Assembly: GCA_910587955.1 (NCBI GenBank)
Contig: CAJUNN010000073.1
Span: 1-6,925 of the forward strand
Direction of reading: 5' to 3'
DNA: 6,925 bases
Source of the DNA: an uncultured Lachnospiraceae bacterium
GTDB taxonomy: Bacteria > Bacillota > Clostridia > Lachnospirales > Lachnospiraceae
Under the pieces are notes generated by a model. The model searched no databases. It saw only the letters and a list, made by a program, of their open reading frames with translations, and had not been told where the DNA came from. Shown here piece after piece: positions 1 to 6,900 of the stretch. The position numbers were made by a program, and so were the translations under genes. Every line of letters begins with the position of its first letter. The first letter of the stretch is position 1.

Positions 1-3000
1 CATTTCCTGGACAATGTGCATATCCTTCATGGTATCCTGCTCTTTCTTGGATAACTGGTCGCTGCGCCGCTTGTAATCCGCCATATAGTAGGCCAGACGC
101 TCTTTCCCCTGGCACATAAGCTCATAGCTGAATGCTGAAGCCCGGATACTGAAATAAGCCGCATAGTAAGCCAGGGGATAATTGATCTTGCAGTAGGCAA
201 TCCGCCAGGCCATCATCACATAGGCAGCCGCATGGGCTTTGGGAAACATATACTTGATCAGGGTGCAGGATTCAATGTACCAGTCTTCCACGCCCGCCGC
301 CTTCATGGCCTCAATCCACTCCGGCTTTAACCCCTTGCCTTTCCGCACGCTCTCCATAATGGTAAAGGAAAGGCTTGGTTCTACCCCGGTATTGATAAGG
401 TAAAGCATAATGTCGTCACGGGTGCAGATCGCTGTGGAAATAGTGGCCTTCCCCTCCTTGATAAAGCGCTGGGCATTGTTCAGCCACACATCCGTACCGT
501 GGGACAGTCCCGAGATCCGCACCAGATCCGAGAAAGACCGGGGCTTGGCGTCCACCACCATCTGGATGACAAAATCCGTCCCGAATTCCGGGATGCCAAG
601 GCAGCCCAAGGGGCAGCCGTCAATATCCTCCGGGGTAATCCCCAAGGCTTCTGTGCTTTTAAAGAGGGACATCACTCCCGGATCATCCAGGGGAATGGTC
701 TTTGCATCCAGTCCCGTCAGATCCTCCAGCATCCGGATCATGGTCGGATCATCGTGTCCCAGAATGTCCAGCTTCAAAAGATTGTGATCAATGGAATGGT
801 AATCAAAATGGGTGGTGATAATGTCGGTAGTCATATCGTTGGCCGGATGCTGCACCGGGGTAAAAGAGTAAATCTCCTCCCCGTGAGGCAGGACCACAAT
901 GCCGCCGGGGTGCTGTCCCGTAGATCGGCGCACGCCCACGCAGCCCTGAACGATCCGGTCAATCTCACAGTTGCGCTTATGCTGCCCGTGTTCCTCAAAG
1001 TAGTTCTTCACATAACCGAATGCCGTCTTATCCGCCAGAGTGGCAATGGTTCCCGCCCGGAAGGTCTGGCCTGTGCCGAAGATCACCTCCGTGTACTTGT
1101 GGGCGTTGGACTGGTATTCCCCGGAGAAATTCAGATCAATATCCGGCTCCTTGTCCCCCTTAAAACCTAAGAAGGTCTCAAAGGGAATATCAAAGCCTTC
1201 CTTTTTCAGCGGCTCCCCGCACGCAGGGCAGGCCTTATCCGGCATATCGCAGCCTGCGGCCCCGGCAAATTTGCGCACTTCCTCCGATTCGAAATCGCAG
1301 TAATGGCATTTGGGACAGTAATAGTGGGGGGGCAGAGGATTTACCTCTGTAATGCCCGCCATAGTCGCCACGAAGGAAGACCCCACAGATCCCCGGGATC
1401 CCACCAGGTATCCGTCATCATTGGATTTCCACACCAGCTTCTGGGCGATGATATACATCACCGCAAAGCCGTTGGAAATAATGGAATTCAGCTCCTTCTC
1501 CAGACGGGTAGTAACCATTTCCGGCAGCTTTTCCCCATAGATGGAATGCGCCTTCTCGTAACAGATATCCCGGAGGGTCTGATCGGAATTTTCAATCACG
1601 GGAGGACACTTATCCGGCCGCACCGGGGAAATGTGCTCAATCATATCTGCGATCTTATTGGTATTTGTAATCACCACCTCCTCTGCCTTGTCGCTGCCCA
1701 GGTATTCGAACTCCGAGAGCATCTCTTCCGTAGTCCGCAAGTACAGAGGCGCCTGGTTATCTGCATCCTTAAATCCTTTCCCCGCCATAATAATCCGGCG
1801 GTAGACCTCATCCTCCGGATTTAGGAAATGTACGTCACAGGTAGCCACAACAGGCTTTCCAAAAGCATCCCCCAGCTCCACAATCCGCTTATTGAGCCGG
1901 ATCAAATCTTCTTTAGACTCAAAGACCGGCCGCTCTCCCCGCAGCATAAAATCATTATTCCCAAGAGGCTGGATCTCCAGATAATCATAGAAGTTCACCA
2001 GCCTTGCAATCTCCTCCTCCTGGGCGGACCGCACCAGGGCCTGATAAAGCTCCCCTGCCTCGCAGGCGGATCCCACAATCAGGCCCTCCCGGTATTTTTG
2101 CAGCACGCTCTTGGGAATCCGGGGACGTTTGGAATAATATTCCAAGTGGGACCAAGACACCATCCGGTACAGGTTTACCCGGCCAATTTCGTTTTTTGCC
2201 AGGATAATCACGTGGTAAGTGGGAAGCTTTTTGACAGCGTCCGCATCCAGCTTTCCCATGGCATTCACCGCATCCAGATCTGCCACATCTCTGTTTTTCA
2301 GCATTTCCAGGAATTTGAGGAAGATCTCTGCCGTACAGCCCGCATCATCCACCGCCCGGTGATGGTTTTCCAGGGAGATGTTAAGAGCCTTGGCCACCGT
2401 ATCCAGCTTGTAACGGTTCAGCTGGGGCAGGAGTATCCGGGCAAGCCCCACCGTATCCGCCACAGTAAAGTCGCAGACAAGGCCCTGGCGCTCTGCATTT
2501 TTGCGGATAAAGCTCATATCAAAGTCCGCATTGTGGGCCACCAGAACCGCTCCCCGGCAAAATTCCAGGAACCGGGGGAGCACCTCCTCCACAAGGGGCT
2601 CTTCCAGCACCATATCGTCGCTGATTCCTGTAAGCTTCTCAATCTCAAAGGGAATGGGAATTTGGGGATTTACAAAGGCGCTGAACCGATCCGTTATCTG
2701 TCCTTCCTCCACCCGGACTGCCCCAATCTCAATGATCCGGTCATGTTCCGCACTGAAACCGGTGGTCTCAATGTCAAAGACCACATAGGGGGCGCGAAGA
2801 CTCTGGCCCTTGGAATCCGTGACAATCTCTTTTAAATCATCCACCAGATACCCTTCCACTCCGTAAATCACCTTAAAGGGATCTCCCTTGTCCAGGCAGT
2901 GGCTGGCATCCGGGTAGGCCTGCACCACTCCGTGATCCGTCACGGCAATGGCCTTATGCCCCCAGGCCTTGGCCTGCTTGATCAGATCCTTTACCTCCGA

Positions 3001-4164
3001 CACACCGTCCATATCGCTCATTTTCGTATGACAGTGAAGCTCTACCCGTTTCACCTGGCTTTTGTCTATGCGGGGCGTACGGAAGTCGGAAGATTTCTTA
3101 ATTCCCGTCAGGGAGCTTACTGTCAGCTCATTGTCAAAGCGATCGATGGCAGTCATACCTTTGATTTTTATAAAAACACCCTTTTTGACCTGTTCCCGGA
3201 ATGCGTCCATCTCCTCATTTTTGGCAAAAAGTTTCACGCGGATGGTATCTGAGTAATCCGTCACCGTTATGGTAACGATGGTCTTCTCTCCCCGGATCTC
3301 CCGCTCATCTACAGACGTCACCTGTCCATGGATAACTACCTCGCCCATCTCGCCCACAATCTGGCTAAGATCTGTGATCTCGGCCTCTTCAAAATCCCGC
3401 CCGTAGATCACATCGGGATTATTGGCCCGGGAGCGCCCGCCGCTTCTTAAGGCCTTCCGGTAAGGATAGTCCTCTTTTCCGAAATTCGGACGGGGCGCTT
3501 TGCGATCCCGGGAGGTTTTCCCGGTCTCCGCCTGTTTCTTCGGCTTTTCTTCCTCTTTGCTTTCCTCTGCCTGGGAATCCTGCATAGCCTGCAGCATGGT
3601 TTCTCTCAGTGTCTCTGCCTGCTTTTCCACATTATCCAGGCCCTTTTTCTTCTCTTGCTCCTTTTGCACAAATTCGGTCTGAATCTGGAGGTCCATGCCG
3701 CAGCGCTCCGTAAACACTTTGTAGAGAATACGGATCAGCTCGTCCGCCGCCTCCTCTCCCAGAGTGGTCTCCTCCAGAACCAGTTTCATCTGTCCCTCTT
3801 CCGGAAACGAGATCCGGGCTCCCCGGAAAAGATTGTACTCCAGAATGTTATATGCTCTCAGTTCAAAGAGAAGGCTGTCCCGGTAAAGCTCCAGCACCTT
3901 TCCCGGCGTATACTGCTCGGAAAGCTCAAAGCGTTCCAGGATCTTGAGCTCCACCGGGCTGTTCCCGAATAGCTGCCGTTTCAGGATCCGCTCAAGCTGA
4001 AAAAGCTGCTCCTTATGGATCAGCTTTTTGCTCACCAGATAAACCCGGATATTGTTTTTCGCCCTGTTGGATGTGACCTTTTCCACCCGCACCTGTTCCA
4101 GGAGATCCGCAAGTCCCTGTTCCACAGGAAGGGGCGGAAATACCTCCGCAAACATTTTCTCCAT
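1..4164 (-). CDS. polC: DNA polymerase III, PolC type (3' end outside window)
   Basis: This is the replicative DNA polymerase of low-GC Gram-positives. It extends primers at the fork and proofreads with a built-in 3'-5' exonuclease. The window holds 1388 codons in one unbroken frame and is cut by the left edge. Comparison with the family C-terminus suggests roughly 90-100 residues are missing. In order it shows: an N-terminal domain (1-165); a charged Lys/Glu-rich linker (about 165-235); an OB-fold region (about 250-345); a PHP domain starting with HCH (377-379); a DEDD exonuclease inserted in the PHP domain, with DIETTG (D464, E466), AHNADFD (D547) and HRAVDD (H602, D607); then the polymerase core. 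The core has four zinc-type cysteine positions grouped as CPKC (950, 953) and C972, CPAC (979, 982), and the catalytic PDIDLNFSGEYQ (D1008, D1010). The start at 4164 is chosen because GGAG lies 7 nt upstream, inside the end of ispG. All catalytic residues I can check are present, so the enzyme looks functional. Confidence 0.97.
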   Translation of the reverse strand, partial: MEKMFAEVFPPLPVEQGLADLLEQVRVEKVTSNRAKNNIRVYLVSKKLIHKEQLFQLERILKRQLFGNSPVELKILERFELSEQYTPGKVLELYRDSLLFELRAYNILEYNLFRGARISFPEEGQMKLVLEETTLGEEAADELIRILYKVFTERCGMDLQIQTEFVQKEQEKKKGLDNVEKQAETLRETMLQAMQDSQAEESKEEEKPKKQAETGKTSRDRKAPRPNFGKEDYPYRKALRSGGRSRANNPDVIYGRDFEEAEITDLSQIVGEMGEVVIHGQVTSVDEREIRGEKTIVTITVTDYSDTIRVKLFAKNEEMDAFREQVKKGVFIKIKGMTAIDRFDNELTVSSLTGIKKSSDFRTPRIDKSQVKRVELHCHTKMSDMDGVSEVKDLIKQAKAWGHKAIAVTDHGVVQAYPDASHCLDKGDPFKVIYGVEGYLVDDLKEIVTDSKGQSLRAPYVVFDIETTGFSAEHDRIIEIGAVRVEEGQITDRFSAFVNPQIPIPFEIEKLTGISDDMVLEEPLVEEVLPRFLEFCRGAVLVAHNADFDMSFIRKNAERQGLVCDFTVADTVGLARILLPQLNRYKLDTVAKALNISLENHHRAVDDAGCTAEIFLKFLEMLKNRDVADLDAVNAMGKLDADAVKKLPTYHVIILAKNEIGRVNLYRMVSWSHLEYYSKRPRIPKSVLQKYREGLIVGSACEAGELYQALVRSAQEEEIARLVNFYDYLEIQPLGNNDFMLRGERPVFESKEDLIRLNKRIVELGDAFGKPVVATCDVHFLNPEDEVYRRIIMAGKGFKDADNQAPLYLRTTEEMLSEFEYLGSDKAEEVVITNTNKIADMIEHISPVRPDKCPPVIENSDQTLRDICYEKAHSIYGEKLPEMVTTRLEKELNSIISNGFAVMYIIAQKLVWKSNDDGYLVGSRGSVGSSFVATMAGITEVNPLPPHYYCPKCHYCDFESEEVRKFAGAAGCDMPDKACPACGEPLKKEGFDIPFETFLGFKGDKEPDIDLNFSGEYQSNAHKYTEVIFGTGQTFRAGTIATLADKTAFGYVKNYFEEHGQHKRNCEIDRIVQGCVGVRRSTGQHPGGIVVLPHGEEIYSFTPVQHPANDMTTDIITTHFDYHSIDHNLLKLDILGHDDPTMIRMLEDLTGLDAKTIPLDDPGVMSLFKSTEALGITPEDIDGCPLGCLGIPEFGTDFVIQMVVDAKPRSFSDLVRISGLSHGTDVWLNNAQRFIKEGKATISTAICTRDDIMLYLINTGVEPSLSFTIMESVRKGKGLKPEWIEAMKAAGVEDWYIESCTLIKYMFPKAHAAAYVMMAWRIAYCKINYPLAYYAAYFSIRASAFSYELMCQGKERLAYYMADYKRRSDQLSKKEQDTMKDMHIVQEM

Positions 4165-4168
4165 CTGT

Positions 4169-5233
4169 CTACTCCATCTGTTCCTGCGCCATTTCCAGAA
4201 GCTCACGGCGCAGGGCTTCCAAAAGCTCTCCCTCCGGCAGCTTGCGCACAATCTCTCCCTTTTTCATCAAAAGCCCCTCGCCCACGCCTCCGGCAATGCC
4301 GATATCCGCCTCTTTGGCCTCTCCCGGGCCGTTGACCACGCAGCCCATCACAGCCACCTTGCAGTCCAGGGGAATATCCTCTACCATCTGCTCCACCCGC
4401 TCTGCCAGGCCGATAAGGTCGATGCGGGTTCTCCCGCAGGTGGGACAGGACACCACTTCAATGCCCCCTTTGCGAAGTCCCAGGGTCTTTAAAATCCGTT
4501 TCGCTGATCGGATCTCTTCCAAAGGATCCCCCGTTAAGGACACCCGGATGGTATCGCCGATGCCCTGGTAGAGGATAATCCCCAGACCCACTGCCGATTT
4601 GATATTTCCCGCATAAAGGGTTCCCGCCTCGGTAATGCCCACATGGAGGGGATAATCCGTCTTTTCGGCAATCCGCTCGTGGGCTTTGGCGCACATCATC
4701 ACATCCGAGGATTTGATGCTGATCACGATCCGGTCGTAATTTAACTCCTCAATCATATGTACTTTATCCAGGGCGCTCTCTACGATTCCTTCCGCTGTCA
4801 CCCCGTGATATTTCTCCACCAAATCTTTTTCCAGGGAACCGCTGTTGACTCCCACGCGGATGGGAATGCTGCGCTCCCTGGCAGCGTCCACCACCGCCCG
4901 GACCCGGTCCGGACCTCCGATATTTCCGGGATTGATCCGGATCTTGTCCGCTCCATGCTCAATGGCCGCAATGGCAAGCCGGTAGTCGAAATGAATATCC
5001 GCCACCAGGGGAATAGAAATTTCTTTTTTAATCTCCCCCAGAGCTTTGGCTGCCTCCATATCCGGCACGGCACAGCGGATAATCTCGCAACCTGCCTCCG
5101 TCAGACGGCGGATCTGCTCTGTTGTAGCTTTTACGTCATCCGTTCTGGTGTTGGTCATGGACTGAATCAGGATGGGATTTCCTCCGCCGATGACCCGGTC
5201 TCCGATTTGGATTTTCTTCGTATGCTCTCTCAT
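4169..5233 (-). CDS. ispG: 4-hydroxy-3-methylbut-2-en-1-yl diphosphate synthase (IspG/GcpE)
   Basis: This cytosolic [4Fe-4S] enzyme of the MEP (non-mevalonate) pathway reductively converts 2-C-methyl-D-erythritol 2,4-cyclodiphosphate to HMBPP, the precursor of IPP and DMAPP and hence of undecaprenyl phosphate. The 354-residue product matches the usual bacterial short form. The N-terminal TIM-barrel part shows IQSMTNTRT (23-31), VADIHFDYRLA (78-88) and KIRINPGNIG (97-106). The C-terminal domain carries the cluster ligands C263 and C266 (SCPTCGR), C298 and E305 (GCVVNGPGE), which are the three Cys plus Glu expected of the family. The start at 5233 has a strong GGGAGG site 7 nt upstream and overlaps the stop of the SEDS gene as ATGA. 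The stop lies four bases before polC. The gene is complete and shows no missing key residue. Partner genes such as dxr and ispH are not in the window. Confidence 0.98.
   Translation of the reverse strand: MREHTKKIQIGDRVIGGGNPILIQSMTNTRTDDVKATTEQIRRLTEAGCEIIRCAVPDMEAAKALGEIKKEISIPLVADIHFDYRLAIAAIEHGADKIRINPGNIGGPDRVRAVVDAARERSIPIRVGVNSGSLEKDLVEKYHGVTAEGIVESALDKVHMIEELNYDRIVISIKSSDVMMCAKAHERIAEKTDYPLHVGITEAGTLYAGNIKSAVGLGIILYQGIGDTIRVSLTGDPLEEIRSAKRILKTLGLRKGGIEVVSCPTCGRTRIDLIGLAERVEQMVEDIPLDCKVAVMGCVVNGPGEAKEADIGIAGGVGEGLLMKKGEIVRKLPEGELLEALRRELLEMAQEQME
4172..4175 (-). promoter_or_regulatory. Shine-Dalgarno site of polC
   Basis: On the minus strand GGAG, formed by the last Glu codon of ispG and the base before it, lies 7 nt upstream of the ATG at 4164. 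It favours that Met over the internal Met codon at residue 4 (4155). The four-base gap between the ispG stop and the polC start fits translational coupling. Confidence 0.75.
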
Positions 5234-6420
5234 TTTATATCCTCCCGCTTAAAACGTCCCCATTTTTCCACATTGAGGACCATACCAATCTCAATCAGCA
5301 AAAACACACTGGCTGTACCGCCTGCACTGAAAAAGGGAAGGGTCACGCCCGTAGTAGGACAAAGGCGTGTTACTACCATCAGATTTAAAACCACCTGCAG
5401 AGCCACGTGAGCGAAAACCCCTACCACCAGCAGACGCCCGAACAGATCCTCCGCTGTCTGGGCGATGCTGTAAAGCCGGTACAAAAGATAGATAAAGAGA
5501 AGAATCACAAGTCCGGCCCCGAATATTCCCAGTTCTTCGCAGATAATGGTGAAAATCATATCGTTAAAGGGTTCCGGGATTCGGCCCAGCTTCTGGATAC
5601 TGTTGCCTAAGCCTTTGCCCATGAGTCCCCCGGATCCGATGGCATAGATGCCCTGAAGAGACTGATACGCCTTATCCGACTCAAATTGTTCCGCATAGGG
5701 CATGAGCCACGCCTGAATCCGGCCCAGACGGAAACCGGACTCCGAATCCGGATCTGCAAAGTTAAGGGTATAGTAAATGACCCCTGCTGCCAGGACAATT
5801 CCCAAAATGGCCAGTATCACAAAGGGATAGTACCTGGGATGCACCATAAATACCATCATAAAGCTGATCCCCAGCACAATAGCCGCCGTACTCATATTGT
5901 TGCTGATCTTCAGAATCATCACGGATATCACCGCGACCGGCGCCATCACCCGCAGGAATACTTTGAAATCCGATAGGCTGTTGGCATATTTGCAGATCAG
6001 GGCCGCGGAAAACACAATCATAGCCACTTTCACCGGCTCGGCCACCTGAAACTGTATGCCTGCAATCTGCAGCCACCGGGTAGCACCCTTCACCTTCACG
6101 CCCAGGCCCGGTACCAGCAAGAGGAGAATCAGCAGGGCAGAGCCAATCAGCCCCAGCATGGCAAAATACCGCCAGTTGTGATAGTCAATATTGGCTACAA
6201 TCAGCATCACAGCCAGTCCCAGCACACTGTACTTAGCCTGGCTCTTCAGTAGAAATGTGGGGTCGTAATTATATGCTTTTGACATGCCGGCCGTATAGTA
6301 GCTGGCACTGTAGATCATAATCAAACCAAATATAATCAGGAAAAACACCGCCACAATCAGATTCATATCGTAGCTGAACAGATAAGTTTGAATCCGTCCG
6401 CGTTTCCGTTTACTTGCCAT
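5230..6420 (-). CDS. ftsW: SEDS-family peptidoglycan glycosyltransferase (FtsW/RodA/SpoVE)
   Basis: This is an integral membrane lipid II polymerase that builds glycan strands, normally together with a class B penicillin-binding protein, which is not in this window. The 396-residue product has a basic cytosolic tail (KRKRGR), then about ten hydrophobic segments (roughly 21-40, 62-78, 86-104, 131-146, 155-170, 178-194, 198-218, 291-315, 328-350 and 369-384). A long outer loop lies at about 219-290. Family motifs are GLGVKVKGATRWL (105-117), YQSLQGIYAIGSGG (252-265), GKGLGNSIQKLGRIPEPFNDMIF (268-290) and TTGVTLPFFSAGGT (356-369). D287 sits where the catalytic Asp of SEDS polymerases is found. 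The usual QPSExxK is QVAEPVK here (125-131), and the usual PDLGTA region reads NNMSTA (174-179). The start has AAGGAG 4 nt upstream. FtsW is the best guess from the C-terminal motif and length, but RodA or SpoVE cannot be excluded from one sequence. Confidence 0.93.
   Translation of the reverse strand: MASKRKRGRIQTYLFSYDMNLIVAVFFLIIFGLIMIYSASYYTAGMSKAYNYDPTFLLKSQAKYSVLGLAVMLIVANIDYHNWRYFAMLGLIGSALLILLLLVPGLGVKVKGATRWLQIAGIQFQVAEPVKVAMIVFSAALICKYANSLSDFKVFLRVMAPVAVISVMILKISNNMSTAAIVLGISFMMVFMVHPRYYPFVILAILGIVLAAGVIYYTLNFADPDSESGFRLGRIQAWLMPYAEQFESDKAYQSLQGIYAIGSGGLMGKGLGNSIQKLGRIPEPFNDMIFTIICEELGIFGAGLVILLFIYLLYRLYSIAQTAEDLFGRLLVVGVFAHVALQVVLNLMVVTRLCPTTGVTLPFFSAGGTASVFLLIEIGMVLNVEKWGRFKREDIK
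5241..5246 (-). promoter_or_regulatory. Shine-Dalgarno site of ispG
   Basis: On the minus strand GGGAGG lies 7 nt before the ispG ATG and inside the last codons of the SEDS gene. It fixes the ispG start at the ATGA overlap. Its position suggests that ribosomes finishing the SEDS gene can restart on ispG. Confidence 0.85.
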
Positions 6421-6424
6421 ACAG

Positions 6425-6430
6425 CTCCTT
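6425..6430 (-). promoter_or_regulatory. Shine-Dalgarno site of the SEDS gene
   Basis: On the minus strand AAGGAG is followed by CTGT and the ATG at 6420. The 4-nt spacing is a little short but within the working range. The next in-frame Met is at codon 19, inside the start of the first membrane segment, so this first ATG is the better start. Confidence 0.75.
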
Positions 6431-6433
6431 TCT

Positions 6434-6448
6434 CCGTCTGGAAGACGG
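6434..6448. promoter_or_regulatory. Small hairpin in the SEDS-gene leader
   Basis: CCGTCT and AGACGG form a perfect 6-bp stem around a 3-nt loop. On the minus strand it sits in the leader, four bases from the ribosome binding site, and would not cover it. On the plus strand the stem is followed by G and then TTTTT (6450-6454), so it looks like a short intrinsic terminator for rightward, antisense transcription. The stem is short, and either role is inference. Confidence 0.4.
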
Positions 6449-6476
6449 GTTTTTAAACTCTGTTTTCCAAATTAGT

Positions 6477-6482
6477 ATTATA
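6477..6482 (-). promoter_or_regulatory. Candidate -10 box upstream of the SEDS-ispG-polC operon
   Basis: On the minus strand the consensus TATAAT lies about 57 nt before the start codon, at the outer edge of the long palindrome. A start site near 6470 would give a leader of about 50 nt carrying the small hairpin. No good TTGACA-like -35 box is seen 16-18 nt upstream, where GTCTTC/TCTTCC is poor. The site may therefore be weak, activator-dependent, or a chance AT-rich match. The sequence is near-symmetric, so TATAAT also reads on the plus strand (6479-6484). Confidence 0.35.
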
Positions 6483-6490
6483 ATCCGGAC

Positions 6491-6673
6491 GCCGAAAGGG
6501 AAGACCCTGCCCCTCCAAACGGAGGCAGAGGTTCCGGGAAGCTAATCCCTAAGATGCACTAGAAAACTGCTCGGCAAAGGCCTCCCAGTTTAAGTGCTTT
6601 CTAAGGGATGGATTTTCCCTCCACCTCTTAAACGCCTCCAAATTGTTTGGAGGGCATGGTCTTCCCTTTCGGC
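6491..6673. repeat. 183-bp imperfect palindrome (inverted duplication, MITE-like)
   Basis: The outer 16 bp are a perfect inverted pair: GCCGAAAGGGAAGACC at 6491-6506 and its complement at 6658-6673. Inward, the arms continue to match with small indels: TGCCCCTCCAAAC against TGCCCTCCAAAC, GGAGGC against GGAGGC, AGAGGT against AGAGGT, GGGAA against GGGAA, ATCCCT-AGA against ATCCCT-AGA, GCACT against GCACT, and AAACTG (6564-6569) against CAGTTT (6586-6591). The apex contains a GGC/GCC stem around AAAG at 6573-6582. The whole could fold into a single long stem. The right arm also has its own tight hairpin, CCTCCAAA-TTG-TTTGGAGG (6635-6653), and the left arm CCTCC-AAAC-GGAGG (6512-6525). Weaker symmetry extends outwards to TTATAATC (6478-6485) and GACTATAA (6678-6685 region). 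No ORF is inside. It may be a non-autonomous element or a structured intergenic RNA. Confidence 0.85.
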
Positions 6674-6805
6674 TGGCGACTATAAGATCCATATAGAACA
6701 ATCAACAGCGCTTAGAAGCGGAAGAGGCCCCGGTAAACAATTCAGGGGGCGCTTAGAAATGTAGGTGAGATCCACTCTTTAGAAAGCACTTAGCGACCCT
6801 TTGAA

Positions 6806-6834
6806 CACTTGGCGAGGTGCTTTCGAGCCTAGTG
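6806..6834. repeat. Hairpin CACTTGGC...GCCTAGTG
   Basis: CACTTGGC (6806-6813) and GCCTAGTG (6827-6834) pair over 8 positions with one central mismatch. On the plus strand the next two positions inward would be tandem G-A mismatches followed by a G-C pair, a pattern common in structured RNA. On the minus strand the same positions are pyrimidine mismatches. Which strand is transcribed is not clear from this stem alone. Confidence 0.5.
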
Positions 6835-6862
6835 TGAAAGCGTACAGAGTAAGAAGCCATTG

Positions 6863-6900
6863 CTGATGAGCTTAGTGCGTCTTAAGAGTTAGCTCACCAG
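6863..6900. repeat. Ten-base-pair hairpin CTGATGAGCT...AGCTCACCAG
   Basis: The arms at 6863-6872 and 6891-6900 pair over 10 positions around an 18-nt loop containing CTTAAG. As minus-strand RNA every position pairs, with one G-U wobble. As plus-strand RNA the same position is an A-C mismatch. This mildly favours a minus-strand transcript, either the 3' region of a gene lying to the right or a long leader of the operon. Confidence 0.5.

Noticed and set aside
1828..2835. A 335-codon open frame on the plus strand, with others at 499-1170 and 1303-1824
   Set aside because: They lie antisense to polC, their translations are rich in His, Arg and Pro without recognisable motifs, and the opposite strand encodes a fully conserved polymerase. 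They are frame shadows.
4757..5410. Plus-strand open frame of 217 codons across ispG and the SEDS 3' end
   Set aside because: It is antisense to two genes with intact motifs, has no family signature and no clear ribosome binding site.
4458..6076. Short minus-strand frames at 4458-4694, 4798-5073, 5607-5798 and 5762-6076
   Set aside because: They are out-of-frame readings within ispG and the SEDS gene. The real frames are continuous through these regions, so these are not frameshift remnants.
6685..6715. Second promoter on the minus strand (TTGATT ... TATAGT)
   Set aside because: The spacing is 15 bp and both boxes are imperfect. In an AT-rich noncoding stretch this is too weak to list.
6708..6879. 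CRISPR-like array from repeated CTTAG words
   Set aside because: The repeats are only about 10 bp, unevenly spaced and in both orientations, and no cas gene is near.
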